The notes beneath the pieces were generated by a model. It was given only the letters and a program-made list of their open reading frames with translations. It was not told the DNA's origin and did not search any database. Source: an uncultured Paraprevotella sp. (GTDB taxonomy: Bacteria; Bacteroidota; Bacteroidia; Bacteroidales; Bacteroidaceae). From it: 18,735 nucleotides of DNA. The DNA lies in assembly GCA_900766785.1 (NCBI GenBank), contig CAAFWT010000182.1, forward strand, positions 1-18,735. Reading direction: 5' to 3'. Numbering within the stretch: position 1 is the stretch's first letter; each line of letters begins with the position of its first letter. Position numbers and translations under genes: made by a program. Positions 8,557 through 16,700 of the stretch are shown here, piece by piece.

Positions 8557-8705
8557 GTCAATTAATCTCACGTAAGGAAATCAACCGACATATTTTTCTT
8601 TGCTTTACCGATGCGGTCGGCATTTTCGGACAGTCAAGATAAACATTTGTTGGTTTCTGGAAACAATTTAAATGACCAGGCATGAAGAATATGAAGGAAA
8701 ATGAC

Positions 8706-8713
8706 TAAATTTG
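8706..8713 (+). promoter_or_regulatory. Candidate -7 box for fucO
   Basis: TAAATTTG fits TAnnTTTG and would leave a leader of about 70 nt before the ATG at 8791. No TTTG occurs about 20 bp upstream, which would fit a promoter that needs an activator, but this is only inference. Confidence 0.4.
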
Positions 8714-8790
8714 TAGTGGAATCTTTAAGAACTTATTTACTCAAGAGATAAAACAAATCACACGTTTAAACCAAACCTAACAAAAGACTT

Positions 8791-9945
8791 ATGGTAAATC
8801 GATTTATCCTTAATGAAGTATCCTACTTCGGACCAGGTGCACGTAAGGAACTGCCCGCAGTAGTCAATCGCTTAGGATTGAAGAAAGCTTTAGTGGTCAC
8901 AGACAAAGGACTCGTGAAATTTGGTGTTGCCAAGATGGTAACGGACGTATTGGACGAGGCTGGTATTCCATTTGAAATGTATAGTGAGGTGAAACCGAAC
9001 CCCACTGTGACCAATGTAAAAATGGGTGTGGATGCCTTTGCAGCATCAGGAGCAGACTTTATAGTTGCCATCGGAGGAGGTTCCAGCATGGATACTGCCA
9101 AAGGAATTGGTATCGTCACCAACAATCCTGAGTTTGCCGACGTGGTGAGCCTCGAGGGATGTGCTCCCACAAAGCATAAGACTGTGCCCATCATAGCACT
9201 TCCCACCACTGCAGGAACTGCTGCCGAGACCACCATCAACTATGTGATTATCGATGAGGAGAAGCAGAAGAAGATGGTATGCGTGGATCCCAATGATATC
9301 CCTTGCTGCTCTATCATCGATGCTGAACTGATGTACAGTCTGCCCAAAGGCATCACAGCAGCCACAGGTATGGATGCTCTGACACATGCCATCGAGGGTT
9401 ACATCACCAAGGCTGCATGGGAGCTGTCGGACATGTTTGAAATAGAAGCCATTCGTCTGATAAACAAATATCTGCGTACTGCCGTATATGACCCCAAGAA
9501 TCCTAAAGGACGTTCGGGAATGGCATTGGCACAGTATGTGGCTGGTATGGCATTCTCCAATGTGGGCTTGGGTGTGGTACACGGCATGGCACATCCCATG
9601 GGCTCACTCTTTGATATTCCTCATGGTGTGGCAAATGCTCTGTTGCTGCCCACCATCATGGAGTTCAACAAGCCTGTATGCATAGAAAAATACGTAGAGA
9701 TAGCCAAGGCTATGGATGCTTACAAGGACGGCATGACAAAGGCTGAAGCTGCACAGGCTGCCTGCGATGCTGTTCGTGCTCTGGCCATCGAGGTGGGCAT
9801 CCCACAGCATCTCTCTGACCTTGGCATTACAGAGAAAGACATTGATGCCCTGGCCGACCAGGCCATTGAGGATGTATGCACTCCCGGCAATCCTCGTCTG
9901 GTGACACGTCAGGATATTGTGGATTTGTATAAGAAAGTGCTTTAG
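8791..9945 (+). CDS. fucO: Lactaldehyde reductase / 1,2-propanediol oxidoreductase (iron-dependent ADH)
   Basis: Group III iron-activated alcohol dehydrogenase that reduces L-lactaldehyde from fucose or rhamnose breakdown to 1,2-propanediol with NADH. The 384-residue sequence follows E. coli FucO closely along its length: N-R-F-I-L-N-E at the start, GGGS at 95-98 for NAD binding, N-N-P-E-F-A-D-V, T-T-A-G-T-A-A-E, and A-L-T-H-A-I-E-G-Y. The metal ligands are D195, H199, H264 and H278; a further His of the V-H-G-M-A-H motif is at 268. It stands alone between a divergent promoter region and a strong terminator, with no fucose or rhamnose genes nearby. It may serve as a general aldehyde/diol redox enzyme here. 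Confidence 0.93.
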   Translation: MVNRFILNEVSYFGPGARKELPAVVNRLGLKKALVVTDKGLVKFGVAKMVTDVLDEAGIPFEMYSEVKPNPTVTNVKMGVDAFAASGADFIVAIGGGSSMDTAKGIGIVTNNPEFADVVSLEGCAPTKHKTVPIIALPTTAGTAAETTINYVIIDEEKQKKMVCVDPNDIPCCSIIDAELMYSLPKGITAATGMDALTHAIEGYITKAAWELSDMFEIEAIRLINKYLRTAVYDPKNPKGRSGMALAQYVAGMAFSNVGLGVVHGMAHPMGSLFDIPHGVANALLLPTIMEFNKPVCIEKYVEIAKAMDAYKDGMTKAEAAQAACDAVRALAIEVGIPQHLSDLGITEKDIDALADQAIEDVCTPGNPRLVTRQDIVDLYKKVL

Positions 9946-9970
9946 AGAGCTCTACCCTATACCTATAATT

Positions 9971-10009
9971 AAACGGAGATTGTGTTTGACTTGAACACAA
10001 TCTCCGTTT
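9971..10009. terminator. Strong bidirectional terminator between fucO and the GH92 gene
   Basis: A perfect 16-bp stem (9971-9986 with 9994-10009) around a 7-nt loop. The plus-strand stem ends in CCGTTTT and the minus-strand stem ends in a matching T-run, so it can stop both fucO transcription and the convergent mannosidase transcript. The 100 bp from 10010 to 10110 hold no gene. Confidence 0.85.
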
Positions 10010-10110
10010 TATTCATTCTCAATTCGTCTTTAACCTAATCGGTCTTCAGCATATGGATGTCTCCAGACCGAGGTCTTTCCCGACACTCTGTTGCGTAACC
10101 CTCTTTGCTG

Positions 10111-12372
10111 TCAGGGCAAGGCATCTGCAGAAGGAGGCATACTCTCCTCTTCTGCTCCCCAATGGATATTAGGCTTGGGTCCCATCTTCAGTTCCAGAGT
10201 ACCACCATCCTTGATATCATCGTGGGCAAACCAAGGTTTGTTCCACTGCTTGCCATTCAGGCGGGCACTCTGAATATACTTATTGGTATCGCTGCAATTC
10301 TTGGCAATGATACGAAAGACTTTTCCTGAGGGGAGCGATACCTGTACGTCTTCAAACAATGGGCTTCCAATGTTGTAGATAGGCAAGCCAGGTGTTACAG
10401 GATAAAAGCCCATGGAAGAGAATACCACAAAAGAGGTCAGTCCTCCACCGTCTTCATCACCAGGAATACCCATTACATCGTTTCGGAACCATGTCTTCAG
10501 ACATTGACGAATGCGTTTTTGTGTCTTCCAGGGAGCTCCTCCATAATTATATATATAAGGTATATGTAGAGAGGGCTCGTTGGCCATGGTAAACTGACCT
10601 ATATTGCCAGTCTGGTCGGGAAGGTGATAATAGAATTCACGTTTTCCTCTTCCCATATCTTCTGAAAAGGTCTGGTCCAGATTGGCCACCATCTGTTCGC
10701 GACCTCCCATCAGATGGGCCAGGTCGGCCAAATTGTGCTGTACATCCCAACGATAAGTCCATCCATTATTCTCATCATATGCATTACGTGCTGAGATACC
10801 GCCACCGAATCGGTAATCAAAGTTGGGCAGGAAGGCTCCATCCTGGTCTTTAGGATGGAAGAATTTGGTCTCAGGATTCCACAGATGGCGATAGTTGTAG
10901 CTCAACTGAAGATACTTCTTGCGGGCTTCTTCGTCACCTCTCCATTGTGCAATGCGTGAGAGGCACCATTCGTCATATGATGTGCCCAGAGTAACAGCCA
11001 CAGGCTGACGTTTCTCAAAGCCATGCACATTGGGGTCGGTCTCTTCCTCTCCCTCACGTAATGCAGGAATATATCCATGCTGCTTGTAGAAGTCATCTAT
11101 CCATCCTGCAGGCTTGCCGCACCATGGAGCAAGAGTCTTCTCCTCTATACCCTTTCGGCAATACTCAAAAGCACGGTCGGCATCCACACGGAGTCCTTTA
11201 TAAAGGGCATCGGCCACCATAGCCACTCCATGGTTGGAGTTCATTCTTCGCGTATCACCTGTCATCTCAGGGAATGTGGGCATCCACTGGGTTCCCATCT
11301 GTTCTGCCATAAGCAGATAAGAGGAAATGATGTCCTCCTCTGCTTTGGGAAATACCAATGCACGCAGAGGATGTGCTGCACGATAGGTATCCCATATCCA
11401 GTCGTCGGTATAGAAGGGCATGCCATCATCGAAGTGAACTTTTCCATCGAAAGCGCTAAAATACCGTCCGTCCTCACTCAGGCAGACAGGGCGCTCAAAG
11501 GTACGATAGTAAGAGGTATAGAAGACAGTCTTCTGGTCCTCTGTTCCTCCCTTTATCTGGATGTGACCAAGTGTTTCGTTCCACACACGGCGTCCTTCGG
11601 CTTCCACTGCCTTGCGGTTAAAGCCTTTCTGTTCTCGGTTGAGATTGTAGTAGGCTTGCGTTTCACCTATCAAAGAGATGCCATAGCGCAAGCTTACCTT
11701 TCTTGTTCCTGCAGGGAAGCGAAAAGCCACACATGACTGGCGTCCTTCGGCACGGTTCTGGTCACCTTGTATACTTCCATCGCGGAGAACGCCCGACTCG
11801 ATAGGCTTTACAGAGAACTCTCCACTGAAGAAGATGCGCATGTTGGAACTCAGTTGTTGATACCCTTCTGCACGATTATCATGCACATTCATGGCACCAT
11901 TGTCTGAGGTTACAATCACAGTGGCAGGCTCATCGGGATTCTGAAATGCAAAATCATAAATGGCACTCTGATGTGATACCGCCAGACTGACATCTATGCT
12001 GTTGTTGTCAATTTCCACATAATAGGAATATGGTGTCACACGCTCCTGGTCCCAGTTGGTACGGATTACAGGCTTGAGTTCACCTCCCTGTGTCACACTG
12101 ATGCGAAATGCAGAACGTTCACGATGATTGGTAACCACTACAGGTAATCCATCCAGAAGCTCTGATGTGTAATCACCTCGTGTGGGATATATACGCATCA
12201 GACTGTTGGGTAGTTGTATAGTAGCAAATGTAGGAACCAGAAGATGACTGATGTTCCCGATGTATGGATTTACGTAGTCCACGCATTCACGCTTTGCACC
12301 CTGCATTCCCGAGGATGCAAGCAACATAGCGGCCAGAAGGGCCGACCTGAATAATAATCTCATATATCTCAT
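10111..12372 (-). CDS. GH92 alpha-mannosidase, secreted
   Basis: Exo-acting, calcium-dependent alpha-mannosidase family, used by Bacteroidota to trim mannose from N-glycans or fungal mannan outside the cytoplasm. With the ATG at 12372 it has 753 residues, usual for GH92. It has an N-terminal signal-like segment (R-L-L-F-R-S-A-L-L-A-A-M-L-L-A), then V-N-P-Y-I-G, W-D-T-Y-R, the probable general acid E534 in Y-D-E-N-N-G-W, N-E-P-S-L-H-I-P-Y, and the D639-E-D641 pair that supplies the general base. E534, D639 and D641 fall within a few residues of the positions I recall for characterised members. A TTG at 12390 extends the frame but lies inside the candidate -7 box, so I chose ATG 12372; ATG 12363 is also good. 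Linkage specificity cannot be read from sequence. No SusC/SusD pair is present. Confidence 0.92.
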   Translation of the reverse strand: MRYMRLLFRSALLAAMLLASSGMQGAKRECVDYVNPYIGNISHLLVPTFATIQLPNSLMRIYPTRGDYTSELLDGLPVVVTNHRERSAFRISVTQGGELKPVIRTNWDQERVTPYSYYVEIDNNSIDVSLAVSHQSAIYDFAFQNPDEPATVIVTSDNGAMNVHDNRAEGYQQLSSNMRIFFSGEFSVKPIESGVLRDGSIQGDQNRAEGRQSCVAFRFPAGTRKVSLRYGISLIGETQAYYNLNREQKGFNRKAVEAEGRRVWNETLGHIQIKGGTEDQKTVFYTSYYRTFERPVCLSEDGRYFSAFDGKVHFDDGMPFYTDDWIWDTYRAAHPLRALVFPKAEEDIISSYLLMAEQMGTQWMPTFPEMTGDTRRMNSNHGVAMVADALYKGLRVDADRAFEYCRKGIEEKTLAPWCGKPAGWIDDFYKQHGYIPALREGEEETDPNVHGFEKRQPVAVTLGTSYDEWCLSRIAQWRGDEEARKKYLQLSYNYRHLWNPETKFFHPKDQDGAFLPNFDYRFGGGISARNAYDENNGWTYRWDVQHNLADLAHLMGGREQMVANLDQTFSEDMGRGKREFYYHLPDQTGNIGQFTMANEPSLHIPYIYNYGGAPWKTQKRIRQCLKTWFRNDVMGIPGDEDGGGLTSFVVFSSMGFYPVTPGLPIYNIGSPLFEDVQVSLPSGKVFRIIAKNCSDTNKYIQSARLNGKQWNKPWFAHDDIKDGGTLELKMGPKPNIHWGAEEESMPPSADALP

Positions 12373-12387
12373 TAGCTTAATGTACTG

Positions 12388-12421
12388 CAAAGATAACTAT
12401 TTCCCTGCAGAATTATACAAC
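12388..12421 (-). promoter_or_regulatory. Candidate promoter of the GH92 gene
   Basis: On the minus strand, GTTG (12421-12418) and TATCTTTG (12395-12388) are separated by 22 bp, close to the Bacteroidales -33/-7 arrangement. Transcription would start near 12382, leaving only about 10-20 nt before the ATGs at 12372 and 12363. It lies in the 107-bp gap after tatC, so the mannosidase can be expressed apart from tatC. Confidence 0.5.
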
Positions 12422-12479
12422 GAACCAATATACTTTTTAGGGGAAACGGGTACACATCTCACACCTATTCTCACAAGGT

Positions 12480-13286
12480 CTAATCCTTGACCACCATGAT
12501 GGAAAACTCGTAGAGGAAATACAGAGGCACAAAGACAAGCATCAGTGTAAAAGGATCGCCACTGGGAGTGATTATGGCTGCCAATACAAGCAATGACACT
12601 ACTGCATGACGGCGATAATTCCGCAGGAATGATTTATGCAGGATGCCAAACTGTGACAGGAGCCATGCCAGCAACGGCATTTCGAACACTATTCCCATCA
12701 CCAGTATGAGCATGGTAAAATTACTGATGTATGATGAAAGGTTGATCTGGTTCTCAATGGATGGACTGAGGTCATACTCAACCAGGAATCGGAAGGTGAA
12801 GGGGAAAACCAACAGATAACCTAATGCACATCCGATATAAAACATCATCGTACCACCTAGAAAAGCTGGCCTCAGATGACGTATCTCATTCTCAAACAAG
12901 GCTGGTTCGATAAATTTCCATATTTCCCAAATAAAATAGGGAAATGCAATGACTGCAGCAAAGGAGATAGACGTGTGGATATGGGTCATGAACTGGCTCG
13001 CCACATTGATGTTGATAATCTTCACATGGAAGTCAGGATTGAAATGAACGAATCCGTTGGTCAGACTCTCTATCCACCTATATACGAAGAACTGACTTGT
13101 AGTGGGGGCAAGCACAAACTTATCAAATAAACGGGGCATGACGGCAAAGGTGATTACCATACACCCTATAAGAACACATACCGAACGGAACACGGCCCAC
13201 CGGAGCACTTCCAGGTGATCCCAAAAGGACATGCCTGATGTCTGTTCGTCAGCCTGATATTCCTCTTTCTCCTTGTCTTCAACCAT
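12480..13286 (-). CDS. tatC: Twin-arginine translocase subunit TatC
   Basis: Multi-spanning receptor of the Tat pathway; it binds the twin-arginine signal and recruits TatA to export folded proteins. The 268-residue protein has six predicted membrane segments, and landmarks H24-L-E-V-L-R29, E134 (matching the signal-binding Glu103 of E. coli by its position after E-P-A-L-F), F201-E202-M-P, and T-P-S-G-D244. In the family H-L-x-E-L-R motif, the Glu is one place early and its usual position is Val27. The first periplasmic loop (about 52-105) is longer than in E. coli. The gene follows a terminator-like hairpin after the TIM-barrel gene and precedes the GH92 gene. Its partner tatA is 3.4 kb upstream in the same direction, with Tat-exported and Sec-exported sugar enzymes between. 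Confidence 0.95.
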   Translation of the reverse strand: MVEDKEKEEYQADEQTSGMSFWDHLEVLRWAVFRSVCVLIGCMVITFAVMPRLFDKFVLAPTTSQFFVYRWIESLTNGFVHFNPDFHVKIININVASQFMTHIHTSISFAAVIAFPYFIWEIWKFIEPALFENEIRHLRPAFLGGTMMFYIGCALGYLLVFPFTFRFLVEYDLSPSIENQINLSSYISNFTMLILVMGIVFEMPLLAWLLSQFGILHKSFLRNYRRHAVVSLLVLAAIITPSGDPFTLMLVFVPLYFLYEFSIMVVKD

Positions 13287-13312
13287 ATCGAAATAGTAAT
13301 TTGTCTATAAAA

Positions 13313-13352
13313 CTATGGGTTGCAGGTAGACGTTACTGCCTGCAGCCCATAG
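13313..13352 (-). terminator. Terminator-like hairpin between the TIM-barrel gene and tatC
   Basis: Arms 13313-13326 and 13339-13352 pair over 14 bp with a single mismatch around a 12-nt loop, and on the minus strand the stem is followed by TTTTATAG. It lies just after the TIM-barrel stop (13369) and 27 bp before tatC. It may end the upstream transcript or only reduce read-through into tatC. No clear TAnnTTTG box sits between it and tatC, which favours partial read-through. Confidence 0.65.
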
Positions 13353-13368
13353 ACCGTTATTCATTCTG

Positions 13369-14259
13369 TTACTTGCTGTAAGAAGCTTTCACAAACTTAG
13401 CCTTTTTAATGTAATCTATACTCTGCTTCATTCCCTCCAGGATGTCGGGGGTGGAACCATGCTCCAGCTCGAGCACCCATCCTTCGGCACCTGCCTTATC
13501 GAAATTGCTGAAGATAGCATCGAAACCAACCATGCCACTCTGACCAATCTCGCTGTTATCCTTGATGTGCAACAAAGAGAAGCGACCGGGATATTTATTG
13601 AAATAGTCCACAGGACTCTGCTGTCCACGTACTGTCCAATATACATCCATCTGGAAGAAGAGATAGTTAGGGTCGGTATGTTCTATCATATAATCCTCCA
13701 TTACCTTGCCCTCTACCTTCTGGAACTCATGGCTGTGATTGTGATAACCCAACTTCATGCCAGCGGCAGAAACCTTCTTACCTACCTGATTGTAGAAATC
13801 GCAGATGGTCTGAAGGTCTGCCAGTGTCTTGGGTACGCTGCACCAGGGAATTACCATATAACGCATTCCTGCACGCTTGTGGGCATCGATGCACTCGTCC
13901 CACCACTTCAGAGCTTCTGTAAAGTTCTTGCTCTTCAGTTCGTCGTCATTCAGGTTGCGTGTAACATGGCTGGAGAGCACCTTCAATCCTGCTGCCTCAA
14001 TATCAGCCTTGAACTGTTCGGGTGATACTCCATACAGCTTACCATCACCATAATTGGCAGCTTCAACTGCAGTATAACCCATATCGGCCAACTGCTTGAG
14101 CACCTTCTCATGATTTTGTGCATATTTGCCAGCATCACCGATAAGGTCACGCACGCTATACATCTGGAAGCATACCTCTTTCTTCTTGGCATCAGCCTGC
14201 AAGTTGCAAGACAATGCCAACAGAGCAGCAATAGCTACAAAAAAGATTCTTTTCATCAT
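13369..14259 (-). CDS. Secreted xylose-isomerase-like TIM-barrel protein (sugar isomerase/epimerase or hydratase type)
   Basis: AP-endonuclease-2/xylose-isomerase-like TIM barrel of 296 residues. After an N-terminal signal (M-K-R-I-F-F-V-A-I-A-A-L-L-A-L-S-C18), barrel signatures are F-Q-M-Y-S-V-R-D, V-E-A-A-N-Y-G, G-Y-H-N-H-S-H-E-F, F-Q-M-D-V-Y-W, L-L-H-I-K-D and L-E-L-E-H-G. The usual metal-site Glu/Asp/His/Glu are all present. C18 could be lipidated, but A-L-S before it is a weak lipobox; cleavage by signal peptidase I near A-D-A is the alternative. The longer frame starts at a TTG (14283) and adds polar residues before the signal, so ATG 14259 or 14256 is preferred. With DUF1080 directly upstream it probably acts on a keto-sugar intermediate in the periplasm, possibly as the hydratase of the 3-keto-glycoside route. 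Confidence 0.85.
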   Translation of the reverse strand: MMKRIFFVAIAALLALSCNLQADAKKKEVCFQMYSVRDLIGDAGKYAQNHEKVLKQLADMGYTAVEAANYGDGKLYGVSPEQFKADIEAAGLKVLSSHVTRNLNDDELKSKNFTEALKWWDECIDAHKRAGMRYMVIPWCSVPKTLADLQTICDFYNQVGKKVSAAGMKLGYHNHSHEFQKVEGKVMEDYMIEHTDPNYLFFQMDVYWTVRGQQSPVDYFNKYPGRFSLLHIKDNSEIGQSGMVGFDAIFSNFDKAGAEGWVLELEHGSTPDILEGMKQSIDYIKKAKFVKASYSK

Positions 14260-14302
14260 TGTTCTTGTTTGTTGATTATACAATCATTGACCTGTAAGGG
14301 AA

Positions 14303-15109
14303 TTACTTGAGTACCTTCACGCGAATGTTGCGGTACCAAACCTCATCGCCGTGGTCCTGGAATCCGAAGTAACCCTTATGTCCGTCACCACCGCAGTTCT
14401 TGAGCAACTCGAAGGCTATGGGCCAGTTCTTCTGAGAGAACTTACTGCTCTGCAACAGGTTGATCCAATCTTCACCCCACAGCTTGTAACTCAGCACCTT
14501 AGTACCGTTCTGGTAATGTGTTACCTTACCATTCTTTACCACGATTTTTATCTTATTCCACTCACCGGCAGGATTGGCATTCTGAGGATTGGCAGGAATC
14601 ATATCGTAGAGAGAAGTACTTTGACGAATACCTAACACGGCACCCAACTTGGCATCGGGATGACGCTCATTATCGAGCACCTGACACTCAGGACAAGAGA
14701 TGTAGATAGGTTCTGCATGCAGCTTACCATCATTACCTACTGTGGAACTCTCCTGTGCGAGATAGAATATTCCAGAGTTTCCACCCTCGGAAATCTTCCA
14801 TTCCACCTCGAATATGAAGTTCTTGAACTGATGTGCGAAAATGACATCACCGCCTTCGCCTTCGCCACGGCCATTGAAGTGCAGGCAACCATCCTTCACA
14901 TTCCACTTGTTGGGCACGTAATCCTTCTGGTAACCACGCCAGCCATCCAGGCTCTTTCCGTCGAAGAGAACATAATAGCCGTCCTTGTCGACTGACAAGC
15001 TGTTGAGGTCTACCTCTGGATTATGATTAATCACATATTTGATGCCTTGTGCATTTGCACCAATAGCAGCCACCAGTGCGGTGGCTGCTAAAATGTTTCT
15101 CAGTTTCAT
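14303..15109 (-). CDS. Secreted DUF1080 protein (3-keto-glycoside hydrolase/lyase-like)
   Basis: A 268-residue protein with a Sec signal peptide (1-20, cleavage after A-N-A) and one concanavalin-like beta-sandwich domain of the DUF1080 / 3-keto-disaccharide hydrolase family. Signatures are Y-V-L-F-D-G-K-S-L-D-G-W (47-57), W-K-I-S-E-G-G-N-S-G-I-F-Y (104-116), P-E-C-Q-V-L-D-N-E-R-H (140-150), G-E-W-N-K-I (182-187), and G-Y-F-G-F-Q-D-H-G (247-255). From established work on this family, members cleave glycosidic bonds after the sugar has been oxidised at C3, by hydrolysis or elimination. Here it lies between a Tat-exported Gfo/Idh/MocA oxidoreductase (35-bp gap) and a secreted TIM barrel (43-bp gap), the expected partners. 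The sugar specificity is unknown. Confidence 0.9.
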   Translation of the reverse strand: MKLRNILAATALVAAIGANAQGIKYVINHNPEVDLNSLSVDKDGYYVLFDGKSLDGWRGYQKDYVPNKWNVKDGCLHFNGRGEGEGGDVIFAHQFKNFIFEVEWKISEGGNSGIFYLAQESSTVGNDGKLHAEPIYISCPECQVLDNERHPDAKLGAVLGIRQSTSLYDMIPANPQNANPAGEWNKIKIVVKNGKVTHYQNGTKVLSYKLWGEDWINLLQSSKFSQKNWPIAFELLKNCGGDGHKGYFGFQDHGDEVWYRNIRVKVLK

Positions 15110-15144
15110 TGAGACTTTTATATTATATAGTTCAACTACAGATC

Positions 15145-16662
15145 TTAATCCTGGGGCAACTCAGGCAGAACATATCCATTCTCATACTTGGGCTTAATCA
15201 GCTCAGCAGCAAACTGACGAGCGTTGACAGGCTCAGTAAACGTCTTGTTGAATGTAGGATGTCCGTCATGAATAGAGAAGCCGTCCTTGATCATACTTCT
15301 CACAGTTGCCTTCTCAGGAATATTGGTGAACTGCATCTTCTCACCATCCCATTCGAGCACCTGATTGAGTCCCTGCAGACGTACGGCAACCACACCCATG
15401 GCAACCATCTCGTTGAAAGGACCTGCCTCGCTGAAGTCAGAAGAAGTCTTCACACGTGTTGCGGGATCTTCCTTGATGGCACGGATCCAATCTCTCTGGT
15501 GGCTCTCAGTCACACGACGACATACCTTGGGAGCATTGGGCACACGACCGCTCAGCAGATAAGGTCTCTCACCATAGCAACCTACAATCAGAGTATCCTT
15601 GGTGCCATAGAAGATGGCTGCACCACCGCTTACGTTGAGGTCCTTACCAGCTGCCAATGTGTCGGGACGGAAGGGAAGAATACCACCATCGCTCCATGTA
15701 ACCACCACCTCAGGCATACCCACCTTGGGACGGTTTTCACGTGCGGGGAAGGTGTACTTCACAATCTGAGCATTGGGGCAAGACTCTGCCATCAGAGGAG
15801 TAGAAGAACCCTGAACCTTGATGGGATACTTCAAGTCCAGAGCCTTGAAGACGGGATGCAGGATGTGGCAAGCCATATCACCCAGTGCACCTGTACCGAA
15901 ATCCCACCATCCGCGGAAGTTCCAGGGAGTGTAGATAGAGTTGTAATCACGCTTGGGAGCGGGGCCGATAAATGCATCCCAGTTGAGTGTATCAGGTACG
16001 GGCATTACCTCTGCAGGATGCTCCAGACCCTGAGGCCAGATGGGACGGTCAGTGAAGGCATCCACACGTGTTACCTCACCAATCTCACCATTCCATATCC
16101 ACTCACATACCAAGTTCACACCTTCGCCACTTGCACCCTGGTTACCCATCTGAGTGGCAACATTAGCCTTGGCAGCCAACTTGGTGAGCAGACGAGATTC
16201 GTAAACGGTACGTGTAAGAGGCTTCTCGCAATATACGTGCTTACCAGCCTGAAGAGCCTCTGCACAGATGATAGCATGAGTATGGTCGGCAGTACCGCAG
16301 ATAACAGCATCGCACTGGTCGAGCAACTCGGCATACATCTTTTTGTAATCGTTGTATACCTTACAGTTGGGGAACAGCTTGGTGTACTCATCGATGACAC
16401 CCTTAGCATACTTCTGGTCCACATCTGCCAGACCGATGAACTCCACGTCATCGTATACTTCCTTACCATTGTAGGTAACACCGTTGATATCAGCATGGCC
16501 ACGACCACCGATACCTACACCGAGCAATTTGATCTTGCCTACTTTTCCAGCTTTTTTCTTTGAACTCTTAGCTGCAGCCAACATCTCAGTTGGAGTCATT
16601 GCCAAAGCAGCTGTGGCTACGGTACCTGCCTTCAGGAAGGACCTTCTTGACATTTTTTCCAT
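15145..16662 (-). CDS. Gfo/Idh/MocA oxidoreductase with twin-arginine signal
   Basis: NAD(P)-type Rossmann oxidoreductase of 505 residues, probably periplasmic. Residues 5-11 are S-R-R-S-F-L-K, a near-consensus Tat motif, followed by a short hydrophobic A/T/L stretch and M-L-A-A-A. The Rossmann loop GVGIGGRG is at 48-55 and the family E-K-P motif at 146-148. The C-terminal half has W-W-D-F-G-T-G-A-L-G-D-M-A-C-H, common in secreted Bacteroidota members. Tat export fits a protein that folds around its nucleotide before crossing. It is 38 bp downstream of tatA and 35 bp upstream of the DUF1080 gene, so it is the likely C3 glycoside oxidase of this cluster. ATG 16653 would start directly at M-S-R-R. 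The electron acceptor that regenerates the cofactor outside the cytoplasm is not evident here. Confidence 0.9.
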   Translation of the reverse strand: MEKMSRRSFLKAGTVATAALAMTPTEMLAAAKSSKKKAGKVGKIKLLGVGIGGRGHADINGVTYNGKEVYDDVEFIGLADVDQKYAKGVIDEYTKLFPNCKVYNDYKKMYAELLDQCDAVICGTADHTHAIICAEALQAGKHVYCEKPLTRTVYESRLLTKLAAKANVATQMGNQGASGEGVNLVCEWIWNGEIGEVTRVDAFTDRPIWPQGLEHPAEVMPVPDTLNWDAFIGPAPKRDYNSIYTPWNFRGWWDFGTGALGDMACHILHPVFKALDLKYPIKVQGSSTPLMAESCPNAQIVKYTFPARENRPKVGMPEVVVTWSDGGILPFRPDTLAAGKDLNVSGGAAIFYGTKDTLIVGCYGERPYLLSGRVPNAPKVCRRVTESHQRDWIRAIKEDPATRVKTSSDFSEAGPFNEMVAMGVVAVRLQGLNQVLEWDGEKMQFTNIPEKATVRSMIKDGFSIHDGHPTFNKTFTEPVNARQFAAELIKPKYENGYVLPELPQD

Positions 16663-16700
16663 ATAGATTATTTTTAGGGGTTATGTAATAGATAATAAAA

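Noticed and set aside
7817..8557. A 246-codon plus-strand frame
   Set aside because: It is antisense to the TPR gene; the apparent hydrophobic stretches come from reverse-complemented Glu/Lys/Gln codons.
10450..10458. D-E-D in place of the N-D-D seen in many GH92 proteins, at first taken as an active-site change
   Set aside because: The D-x-D spacing and position match characterised members as I recall them, and E534 is also in place, so the site looks intact.
11077..11736. A 219-codon plus-strand frame
   Set aside because: It lies wholly antisense within the GH92 coding region and has no recognisable product.
14260..14283. TTG start for the TIM-barrel protein at 14283
   Set aside because: It would put a polar stretch before the signal peptide; ATG 14259 or 14256 starts directly at the basic n-region.
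15076..16563. A 495-codon open frame on the plus strand
   Set aside because: It is antisense to the well-supported Tat-signal oxidoreductase and the start of DUF1080. Its protein is rich in His, Cys, Thr and Leu with no domain; it is a codon-bias shadow.
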